Positions 12,392-24,400 of a stretch of 64,000 nucleotides of DNA are shown here, piece after piece. Position 1 is the stretch's first letter. Each line of letters opens with the position of its first letter. The translations under genes and the position numbers were made by a program. The DNA lies in assembly GCF_045679555.1 (NCBI RefSeq), contig NC_092091.1:92584190-92648189 (forward strand). The letters are read 5' to 3'. The DNA is from Salvelinus alpinus. Lineage: Eukaryota > Chordata > Actinopteri > Salmoniformes > Salmonidae. The notes under the pieces were generated by a model, which was not told the origin of the DNA, did not search any database, and worked only from the letters and a program-made list of their open reading frames with translations.

Positions 12392-14225
12392 CCTGTTGAG
12401 GACAGAGGGCGCTGTTTTCACTTTGGGTGAAAATCGTGCCCAATTTAAACGGCCTCGTACTCAATTCTTGCTCGTACAATATGCATATTATTATTACTAT
12501 TGGATAGAAAACACTCTATAGTTTCTAAAACCGTTTGAATTATATATGTGAGTAAAACAGAACTCATTTGGCAGCAAACTTCCTGATCAGGAAGTGGAAA
12601 ATCTAAAAACGATGCTCTGTTCTAGGGCCTGCCTATAAACGGGCTTGAGATTTATGACGATACATGCACGTCATACACCTTCCACTAGATGTCAATAGGC
12701 TGTGAGAGAAGAAATGTAGTGTTTATCTTGGTCTGAGGTGGAATAAAACCTCTTGGCATGACGTGTCACCCATTTCCTGTTTTCTGGAAAGCGCGAGGAG
12801 GGACTTGGTATTGCCTTCTGAAAAGCTGTCGTTAGAGACGACTAATATCTCCGTCTTTGATTTTATTTGATAAATGTGACAATATCATCGTAAAGTATGT
12901 TTTTTCAATATAGTTTTATTAGATTATTGAAATTTATTCGGGACGTTAGGCGTGTTGCGTTGTGTGCCTTTGTTCAGGAAGGAGAGCTTCGCGCCACTTG
13001 GCTAGTTTGCTTGCTAATTCAAGAGGGAAAAAGGACGTTCTAAAACCAAACAACGATTGTTCTGGACAAAGGACCCCTTGTACAACATTCTGATGGAAGC
13101 TCATCAAAAGTAGGACCCATTTTATGATGCTATTTCATATATCTATCGAACTTGTGAACTATTAGTTTTGCGCCCAGGTTTTGGGCACTCTCTCGCCATA
13201 ACGTAAGCCTTATGTCGTAATGAAGTTATTTTTAGAATTCTAACACGGCGATTGCATTAATAAGAACTAGTGTATCTATCATTTCCTATACAACATGTAT
13301 TTTTTAGTAAAGGTTACGAATAGTTATTTTGTCAGAATAGGTGAGAGTCTAATAGAAATATCCGCACATTCTGGGAAAAATATGCTACGTTAGCACAATG
13401 TATAACCACTGATTTCAGCTCTAAATATGCACATTTTCGAACAAAACATAAGTGTATGTATAACTTGATGTTATAGGACTGTCATCTGATGAAGGTTAGT
13501 GAAAATTAATATATTTTGCTGGTTTATTCGCTAACGCTAACGTGCCTATTGCTATCGCTAACGTGCCTTGATGAATGAATGCGGTAGGCTATTGTAGTAA
13601 GCTAATATAATGATATATTGTGTTTTCGCTGTAAAACACTTAAAAAATCGGAAATATTGGCTGGATTCACAAGATGTTTGTCTTTAATTTGCTGTACACC
13701 ATCGATTTTTCAGAAAAGTTTTATGATGAGTATTTAGGTATTTCACGTTGGTCTCTATAATTACTCTGGCTGCTTCGGTGCTATTTTTGACGGTAGCTGT
13801 GATGGTAGCTGCAATGTAAATCTGATTTATACCTCAAATATGCACATTTTTTGAACAAAACATAGATTTATTGTGTAACATGTTATAGGACTGTCATCTG
13901 ATGAAGTTGTTTCTTGGTTAGTTTGGTTGGATCTTGGTTAGTTATGTTGGTTTTGTGCATGCTACCTGTGCTGTGAAAAATGTCTGTCCTTTTTTGTATT
14001 TGGTGGTGAGCTAACATAAATATACGTGGTGTTTTCGCTGTAAAACATTTTAAAAATCGGACATGTTGGCTGGATTCACAAGATGTGTATCTTTCATTTG
14101 CCCTATTGGACTTGTTAATGTGTGAAAGTTAAATATTTCTAAAAAATATCTTTTGAATTTCGCGCTCCTGCTTTTCAGTGGAATGTGGGAGGAGTTCCGC
14201 TAGCGGAACCCCAGAGTCAGACAGG
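12392..14225. mobile_element. piggyBac-like unit 6, longer subfamily
   Basis: It begins like the array units but diverges after about 150 bp and runs 1834 bp to GAGTCAGACAGG, with TTAA at 12388-12391 and 14226-14229. It has no transposase. Confidence 0.7.
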
Positions 14226-14229
14226 TTAA

Positions 14230-15650
14230 CTTGTTATGGCTGCAGGGGGCGTATTGAATAACTGGAAATATGTGCCCATTTTCAAACGGCCTCTTACTCA
14301 ATTTTTGCTCGTACAATATGCATATTATTATTACTATTGGATAGAAAACAGTCTCTAGTTTCTAAAAACGTTTGAATTATTTCTCTAAGTGGAACAGAAC
14401 TCTTTTTACAGCCAATTTCCTATCCGGAAGTGAGATTTCCAAAATCGATGTCTCTCTTTAAGACTGTAGAAACACGTCATACGCCTTCCCCTGGGTGTCA
14501 TGCGGAAGTGAGAGAAGAAATCACTTGATTATCTCGTCCTGGGATTGAACACAACCTCTTGGAGTGAGTGTTGCGCAGTTTATTTTTCTTTCTGGGCACG
14601 AAGTAGGACCTGGACTCGGCTCCTGGAAAACGCTCGTTAAAGGTGAATATGATCTCCGGCTTCGATTTTATTTGATACATGTCACAATATCATCCTAAAG
14701 TATGTTTTTTCAATATAGTTTAATTATATTATTGAAATTTATTCTGGACTTTAGACGTGATGCGACGCAAGAATTTTGTCAACATGGAGAGGTTAGCACC
14801 GCACTGCCAGTGTGCTTGCTAATTCAAGAGGGAAATCATTCGTTCTGGATCGAAATAAAGACGTTTCTGAACAAAGGACCCCTTGGAGAACATTCTGATG
14901 GAAGATCAACAAAGATAAGGACCCAATTTGGGATGCTTTTTCATATATCTGTCGAACTGTGCTATCGCTACCGTTTGACTAGAATCAATGCTGCTGTGTG
15001 CTAGCTATTGTAGTAAGCTAATATAATGATATATTGTGTTTTCGCTGTAAAACACTTAAAAAATCGGAAATATTGGCTCTATTCACAAGATCTTTCTCTT
15101 TCATTAGCTATCCACCATATATTGTTCTGAAATGTTTTATGATGTGTAATTAGTAGTTGACGTTGGTGTCTGTATTTTCTCTGGCTACTCCCGTGCGATT
15201 TCTGACTGTAGCTATGATGGTAGCAGTAATGTAAAACTGATTTATAGCTAAAATATGCACATTTTTTGAACAAAACATAGATTTATTGTGTAACATGTTG
15301 TAGGACTGTCATCTGAGGTAGTTTTTTCTAGGTTATTTAGGTTGGTTCTAGGTTAGTTAGGTTGGCTTGTGCATGCTACTTGGATCCTACTTGTGCTGTG
15401 AAAAATGTCTGTCCTCTTTTTTATTTGGTGGTGAGCTAACATAAATATATGTGGTGTTTTCTCTGTAAAACATTTAAAAAATCGGACATGTTGGCTGGAT
15501 TGACAAGATGTTTATCTTTCAAATGCTGTATTGGACTTGTTAATGTGTGAAAGTTAAATATTAAAAAAAAATAGATTTTGAGTTTCGCGCCCTGCACTTG
15601 AGCTGGATGTTGTCATAGGTGTACCGGCGTCGGGCTGCAGCCATAACAGG
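14230..15650. mobile_element. piggyBac-like unit 7, complete non-autonomous element
   Basis: The ends are well matched inverted repeats: CTTGTTATGGCTGCAGGG on the left and CTGCAGCCATAACAGG on the right. TTAA flanks are at 14226-14229 and 15651-15654. It is 1421 bp with no transposase. It closes the block inserted in the LINE. Confidence 0.75.
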
Positions 15651-15654
15651 TTAA

Positions 15655-17746
15655 CAAGGCTAATCTGAAAACAAGACTCCCCAAATTCTATCAGCATATC
15701 GATTGTGCAACCAGGGCTGGTAAAACCCTGGATCATTGTTATTCTAACTTCCGCAACGCATATAAGGCCCTCCCCCGCCCTCCTTTCGGAAAAGCTGACC
15801 ACGACTCCATTTTGTTGGTTCCAGCCTATAGACAGAGACTAAAACAGGAAGCTCCAGCGCTCATGTCTGTTCAGCGCTGGTCCGACCAATCTGATTCCAC
15901 GCTTCAAGATTGCTTCGATCACGTGGACTGGGACATGTTCCGCATTGCGTCAAACAACAACATTGACGAATGCGCTGATTCGGTGAGCGAGTTCATTAGA
16001 AAGTGCATCGGCGACGTAATACCCACAGCAACGATTAAAACATTCCCAAACCAGAAACCGTGGATTGATGGCAGCATTCGCGCGAAACTGAAAGTGCGAA
16101 CCACTGCTTTTAATCAGGGCAAGGTGACCGGACACATGACCGAACACAAACAGTGTAGCTATTCCCTCCGCAAGGCAATCAAACAAGCTAAGCGTCAGTA
16201 TAGAGACAAAATAGAGTCGCAATTCAGCGGCCCAGACACAAGAGGTATGTGGCAGGTCTACAGTCAATCACGGATTACAAAAAGAAAACCAGCCCCATCG
16301 CGGAAAAGGATGTCTTGCTCCCAGACAGACTAAACAACTTTTTTGCTCGCTTTGAGGACAATACAGTGCCACTGACACGGCCCGCTACCAAAACCTGCAG
16401 ACTCTCCTTCACTGCAGACGACGTGAGTAAAACATTTAAACGTGTTAACCCTCGCAAGGCTGCAGGCCCAGACGGCATCCCCAGCCGCGTCCTCAGAGCA
16501 TGCGCAGACCAGCGGGCTGGTGTGTTTACGGACATATTCAATCAATCCTTATCCCAGTCTGCTGTTCCCACATGCTTCAAGAGGGCCACCATTGTTCCTG
16601 TTCCCAAGAAAGCTAAGGTAACTGAGCTAAACAACTACCGCCCCGTAGCACTCACTTCCGTCATCATGAAGTGCTTTGAGAGACTAGTCAAGGACCATAT
16701 CACCTCCACCCAACCCGACACCCTAGACCCACTCCAATTTGCTTACCGCCCCAATAGGTCCACAGACGACGCAATCGCAACCACACTGCCCTAACCCATC
16801 TGGACAAGAGGAATACCTATGTGAGAATGCTGTTCATCGACTACAGCTCAAGATTTAACACCATAGTACCCTCCAAGCTCGTCATCAAGCTCGAGACCCT
16901 GGGTCTCGACCCCGCCCTGTGCAACTGGGTACTGGACTTCCTGACAGACCGCCCCCAGGTGGTGAGGGTAGGTAACAACATCTCAACCCCGCTGATCCTC
17001 AACACTGGGGCCCCACAAGGGTGTGTTCTGAGCCCTCCCCTGTACTCCCTGTTCACCCACGACTGCGTGGCCATGCACGCCTTCAACTCAATCATCAAGT
17101 TTGCAGACGACACTACAGTGGTAGGCTTGATTACCAACAACGACGAGACGGCCTACAGGGAGAAGGTGAGGGCCCTCGGAGTGTGGTGTCAGGAAAATAA
17201 CCTCACACTCAACGTCAACGAAACAAAGGAGATGATCGTGGACTTCAGGAAACAGCAGAGGGAGCACCCCCCTATCCACATCGACGGGACAGTAGTGGAG
17301 AGGGTAGTAAGTTAAGTTCCTCGGCGTACACATCACGGACAAACTGAATTGGTCCACCCACACAGACACCGTGGTGAAGAACCTCAGGAGACTGAATAAA
17401 TACGGCTTGTCACCAAAAGCACTCAAACTTTTACAGATGCACAATCGAGAGCATACTGTCGGGCTGTATCACCGCCTGGTACGGCAAATGCTCCACCCAG
17501 AACCATAAGGCTCTAAAGAGGGTAGTGAGGTCTGCACAACGAATCACCGGGGGCAAACTACCTGCCCTCCAGGACACCTACACCACCCGATGTCACAGGA
17601 AGGCCATAAAGATCATCAAGGACAACAACCACCCGAGCCACTGCCTGTTCACCCCGTTATCATCCAGAAGGCGAGGTCTGTACAGGTGCATCAAAGCAGG
17701 GACCGAGAGACTGAAAAACAGCTTCTATCTCAAGGCCATCAGACTG
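15655..17746 (+). pseudogene. Non-LTR retrotransposon, segment 2: endonuclease end and reverse transcriptase, broken
   Basis: The main coding part of the LINE that starts at 2979. The translation shows [23 protein letters not shown] and the catalytic K-F-A-D-D-T-T box (F-A-D-D form), in the usual reverse-transcriptase order. The frame shifts near 16245, 16795 and 17315 and a stop follows D-A-I-A-T-T-L-P, so it is dead. The region 3' of the RT ends at 17747 in a TTAA carrying another insertion. Confidence 0.85.
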
Positions 17747-17750
17747 TTAA

Positions 17751-18287
17751 CCTCTCTGGGGCAGGTGGGACGCAATCGTCCCACCGGCCAATAGCCAAGG
17801 AAAATACAGCGCGCCATATTCAAATAAAATGATATAAAAATCAAACTTTCATTAAATCACACATGTAAGATACCAAATTAAAGCTACACTCGTTGTGAAT
17901 CCAGCCAACATGTCAGATTTCAAAAAGGCTTTTCGGCGAAAGCATAAGATGCTGTTATCTGATGATAGCACAACAGTAAACAAAGAGAGAAGCATATTTC
18001 AACACTGAAAGCACGACACAAAACGCAGAAATAAAATATAAATCATGCCTTACCTTTGACGAAATTCTTTTGTTGGCACTCCAATATGTCCCATAAACAT
18101 CACAAATGGTCCTTTTGTTCAATTAATTCCGTCGATATATAACCAAAATGTCAATTTATTTGGACCGTTTCATCCAGAAAAACACAGCTTCCAACTTTCG
18201 CCACTTCACTACAAAATGTATCAAAAGTTACAAGTAAACTTCACCAAAACATTTCAAACTACTTTTGAAATACAACGTTAGGTATTT
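17751..18287. mobile_element. piggyBac-like fragment in the LINE 3' region, 537 bp
   Basis: Flanked by TTAA at 17747-17750 and 18288-18291, with the LINE sequence continuous across it (...cagactg/TTAA/acagcc...). Internal sequence such as 'cttttcggcgaaagc' is the reverse complement of the core of the 1439-bp units. The two ends do not match well, so it is internally deleted or rearranged. Confidence 0.65.
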
Positions 18288-18291
18288 TTAA

Positions 18292-18447
18292 ACAGCCACC
18301 ACTAACATTGAGTGGCTGCTGCCAACATACTAACTCAACTCCAGCCACTTTAATAATGGAAAAATTGATCAAACGTAACACTAGCCACTATAAACAATGC
18401 CACTAAATATAATGTTTACATACCCTACATTACTCATCTCATATGAA
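18292..18447 (+). mobile_element. LINE 3' untranslated segment 3
   Basis: Continuation of the LINE 3' tail between two insertions. Its motifs ('actagccact', 'tgtttacataccctacat') recur in the last segment at 20342-20668. No coding sequence. Confidence 0.65.
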
Positions 18448-20056
<1,609 letters not shown>

Positions 20057-20106
20057 TATATACTGTACTCTATACCATCTACTGCATCTTGCCATCTTGA
20101 TGTAAT

Positions 20107-20341
20107 TGTAACGGATGTGAAATGGCTAGCTAGTTAGCGGGTACGCGCTACTAGCATTTCAATCAGTTACGTCACTTGCTCTGAGACTTAAGTAGGGTTT
20201 CCCCTTGCTCTGCAAGGGCCGCGGCTTTTGTGGAGCGATGGGTAACGACGCTTCGTGGGTGTCAGTTGTTGATGTGTGCAGAGGGTCCCTGGTTCGCGCA
20301 GAGGTCGGGGCGAGGGGACGGTCTAAAGTTATACTGTTACA
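20107..20341. mobile_element. 235-bp terminal-inverted-repeat element, copy 1
   Basis: It runs from TGTAACGG to CTGTTACA (short inverted ends) with a 4-bp duplication TAAT on both sides and LINE sequence continuous across it. Two more copies of exactly 235 bp lie at 30414-30648 and 30712-30946. It is non-coding. An internal 'ggttcgcgc' resembles a pol III B box, so a SINE-like origin is possible. Confidence 0.75.
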
Positions 20342-20668
20342 TAATACATGTATCACTAGCCACTTTAAACAATGCACTCTTATATGTTTACATACCCTAC
20401 ATTACTCATCTCATATGTATATACTGTACTCGATACCATCTACTGCATCGTGCCTATGCCGTTCTGTACCATCACTCATTCAGATATCTTTATGTACATA
20501 TTCTTCATTCCTTTACACTTGTGTGGATAAGGTAGCTGTTGTGAAATTGTTAGGTTAGATTACTCGTGGGTTATTACTGCATTGTCGGAACTAGAAGCAC
20601 AAGCATTTCGCTACACTCGCATTAACATCTGCTAACCATGTGTATGTGACAAATACAATTGGATTTGA
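20342..20668 (+). mobile_element. LINE 3' terminal segment 4
   Basis: The last part of the LINE, ending in 'atgtgacaaatacaattgg', a typical salmonid LINE tail. It is immediately followed by 'catccgacttcaagtgta' (20669-20686), which matches 16 of 18 bases of the Sleeping Beauty-type inverted-repeat end. Confidence 0.7.
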
Positions 20669-20686
20669 CATCCGACTTCAAGTGTA
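20669..20686 (-). mobile_element. Right inverted-repeat end of the outer Sleeping Beauty-type Tc1
   Basis: An 18-bp remnant equivalent to the 'ttcgacttcaactgta' end of the copy at 52872-55262. With 1942-2978 it brackets the LINE. The evidence is short, so confidence is limited. Confidence 0.5.
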
Positions 20687-21289
20687 TTTTTAGTAAATGT
20701 TTTTACAAGATGAGTGATGAGAAGAGAATCGTCCAGCTCATTGGGTCTCTTTCTACACCACCCATTTGCCATGTCATGAAATATGCAGACAGACGGATTA
20801 AAAGTATGTTTACATTGTAATACTTCTGACAGACAACTTCTAACTCCGCCCATAACTTTAGGAATTATAGCATTCCCAGAAAGCATGAATTATTTACTCA
20901 TTAGATTTACACTTAAGACACGACTCTGTCGTTGTGCTGTAGAATTTGTTAATTTTTCTCGTGTAATAAATTCTATACATTAGTTTATCCTGGATTAATA
21001 GTACATTTTTGCTAACTTTAATTTCATTAGTTATGTTCCAACATTCCCTCCATCTTGTGACCAATATCAGTTATTTTAAAGTCTTGGTTCCAATAGTTTA
21101 TATATTTTTATATATTTTTTTTTCTAAAAACACATACTAACTCACTCAAGAGATTTATCCTTAGTTTGATAGATTTATCACATTTGATGAATGTTTCTAC
21201 ATATTTACCAAGATGTTCAAATAATGTTAACATAACTACAAATATATAAACACTATAAAGACAGTGGATACTGAAGAACGTTAACTCAC
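20687..21289. other. AT-rich sequence left of the last Gene C LRR exon
   Basis: No exon, transposon end or gene could be supported in 20687-21120. From about 21120 the sequence is the intron part of the tandem LRR-exon unit described at 21120-22800. Confidence 0.5.
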
Positions 21290-21463
21290 ACTAGTGTCTG
21301 TATGTTGCAGAGTGGACTGGTTAGTCCAACACAGAGCAGCTCCACTCCTCTGTCTCCCAGGTCATTGTAGCTGAGGTTCAGTTCTCTCAGGGGGGAGTTT
21401 GGTGTCTGCAGAGCTGAGGCCAGAGTCTCACAGGATTCATATGTGAGTTTACAGTCAGCTAGT
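21290..21463 (-). CDS. Gene C LRR exon 3 (174 nt)
   Basis: Open, acceptor CTCTCCAG, donor GTGAGT, phase 2 in and out. It encodes one LRR with L-R-E-L-N-L-S-Y-N. It is the last recognisable Gene C exon before the transposon block. Confidence 0.8.
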
Positions 21464-24400
21464 CTGGAGAGAGGAGATATGTTGACATACTGTTAAATAT
21501 GCAAAGCTTTAAGAATAATGAGATGCATTAAGACAATAACAGAAGGACATGATTAGACTATGTTAAAAACATACTAACTCAGTCAAGATATTTAACTTTA
21601 GTTTCATATATTTATCACATCTATGTATGTTTCTGCATATTTAACAAGATGTTCAAATAATGTTAAAAACATAACAACACATAATTACTACAAATATGTC
21701 AACTCTATAGACAGAGGATACTGAAGATATTTAACTCACACTAGTGTCTGTATGTTGCAGAGTGGACTGGTTAGTCCAACACAGAGCAGCTCCACTCCTC
21801 TGTCTCCCAGGTCATTGTAGCTGAGGTCCAGTTCTCTCAGGGGGGAGTTTGGTGTCTGCAGAGCTGAGGCCAGAGTCTCACAGGATTTATATGTGAGTTT
21901 ACAGTCAGCTAGTCTGGAGAGAGGAGATATGTTGATACACTGTTAAATATGCAAAGCTTTAAGAATAATGAGATGCTGTCACGACTTCTACTCCTCTCCT
22001 TGTTACTAGCCACCACCGATTCCTTTTTCCTTTTCTGTTTGTTTTGTCTGATTATTTTCACACCTGGTTTCAATTGCGTTTATTTCTGTGTGTACCTGTT
22101 GCCTGCCTTAGTTCGTGCGGGATTAGACTTGTGTGTATTGCCCTCGATTGTATTTGATGTTTGTTGTGTTCACGATTTACACACGTGTATGTAAAGTGTC
22201 GGAACTGTGTTTGTTCCTCCGTGCGTTTGCACGAGTTGATTAGTATCGTGAGCGTAGTTTTTGGATTTTCTTCTGTGCCATTTTTGTATTGGTGGACTGT
22301 ATGATTAAACACGCTTCTCAGACATCCCTGCTCTCCTACACCTCTCACCGAGACGCACGTTATCACAGATGCATTAAGACAATAACAGAAGGACATGATT
22401 AGACTATGTTAAAACCATACTAACTCACTCAAGATATTTAACCTTTTTTTATTATATTTATCACATTGTATGTATGTTTCTGCATATTTACCAAGATGTT
22501 CAAATAATGTTAAAAACATAATTACACATAATTACTACAAATATATAAACACTATAAAGACAGTGGATACTGAAGATATTGAACTCACACGAGTGTCTGT
22601 ATGTTGCAGAGTGGACTGGTTAGTCCAACACAGAGCAGCTCCACTCCTCTGTCTCTCAAGGTATTGTAGCTGAGGTCCAGTTCTCTCAGGGGGGAGTTTG
22701 GTGTCTGCAGAGCTAAGGCCAGAGTCTCACAGGATTCATATGTGAGTTTACAGTGATCCAGTCTGGAGAGAGGAGATAATCTGTTAGATATACAAATCCT
22801 TCATTATAATGATACTGTAAACATCAACACAATAACAGAACTCACAGTGCTCTCTTGCAGGTTTTCACGACCGGCAGCAACCTCTGATAACCTTTCTCTG
22901 ATGTGTTGTATGTCTTCAGGTCAAACTCCTCCAGCACCTCCTCTGACATCAGTAACAGGTAGGCCAGGGCTGAACATTGGTCAGGTTTTAGCTCTGTTTC
23001 TGAAAGAGTTCCTGAATGCAGGGAGGTCTGCATGTCTTCAACTAGAGAGTTGGCACCAAGTTCATTCAGACAGTGGAACAAGTTGATGATCCTTTCTGGT
23101 GAGGATTCCCTTTCGATGTTGTCTGAAAGGTACCTGACTGTTCTCTGAACTGTTTCCTCATTGGTCTGTGTTGTACTTCCTGTCTGTGTCAGAAGGCCTC
23201 GTAACAGATTCTGATTGGACTCCAGTGAGAGACCCAGAAGGAAGCGGAGGAACAGGTCCAGGTGTCCATTCTCACTCTTCAAGGCCTGGTCCACTGCGCT
23301 CCTGTGTAAGTCAGACAACTGGATTGACTCCTCTTCATCATCATAATAATCATCATCATCACTAGTGGTGGAGAAAACATTTTCCTTCTTGTCCAGACAT
23401 GATTCTAAAGCATGCACTGCTGCTAGAAACTCCTGAATACTCAGATGCACAAAGCTGTAGACCTTCTCTTGGTACATCCCAGATTCTTCTTTAAAGATCT
23501 CTGTACACAATGCTGAGTACTCTGATGCCTCTGTGACATCAAGGCCACACTCTCTCAGGTCCTCCTCATAGAAGATCAGGTTGCCCTTCTGCAGCTGTTG
23601 GAAAGCCAGCTTTGCCAGTTTCAGGATCATCTCTTTGTCTGACTGAGACAGTTCCTTTGGGTTTGTCTCTGTGGCTTTGTTGTACTTCTTGTTCTTCACA
23701 ATGAGTTGGATGAGCACGAAGTGTGAGTACATCTGGGTCAGAGTTTTGGGGACTTCATCCTTCTCTGCCACTTTCAGTATCATCTCAAGGACAGTGGCTG
23801 ATATCCAACAGAAGACTGGCATGTGGCACATGATGTGGAGGCTCCTTGATGTCTTCATGTGTTTGATGATATCATTGGCCATATTCTGATCTGTGATTTT
23901 CTTCCTGAAGTACTCCTCCTTCTGTGGATCATTGAACCCTCGTACCTCTGTCACCTGGTCAACACACTCAGGAGGGATCTGATTGGCTGCTGCAGGCCGT
24001 GAGGTTATCCAGAGGAGAGCAGAGGGAAGCAGATTCCCCTCGATGAGGTTTGTCAGCAGCACGTCCACTGAGGTTGGCTTCGTGACATCACAGCACTTCT
24101 CATTGTTTTTGAAGTCTAGAGGAAGTCGACACTCATCCAGACCATCAAAAATGAAAACAGAAGGTTGTGTTTTGGTTTCACCATCTTCAATGCTGTCAAT
24201 CTCTTTCAGCTCTGGGAAGTAGTGGGAAAGAAGTTGCATCAGACTGTATTGGTCCTTTTTCAGGTTCAGATCACGGAAAGGAAGAGGAAACATGAAATGA
24301 ACGTCCTGATTTGCTTTTCCCTCTGCCCAGTCAAGGATGACCTTCTGCACAGAGACTGTTTTTCCAATGCCAGCAATTCCTTTTGTCAGCACAGTTCTGA

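Larger units (their letters stand above)
21120..22800 (-). repeat. Threefold tandem duplication of LRR exon plus intron in Gene C
   Basis: Three units share both the 174-nt LRR exon and the surrounding intron text ('caagatgttcaaataatgtt', 'actacaaatat', 'gtggatactgaag'). Exons lie at 21290-21463, 21740-21913 and 22589-22762. The middle unit has grown by an insertion of about 390 bp (21974-22365). Unequal crossing-over is the simplest origin. Confidence 0.85.

Noticed and set aside
3787-12521. Recurring frames of 71-128 codons every 1439 bp
   Set aside because: The same frame copied with the non-autonomous piggyBac-like unit. No similarity to a transposase and no coding signature.
20205-20558. 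117-codon plus frame over the 235-bp element and LINE tail
   Set aside because: Spans two unrelated repeats. No domain.
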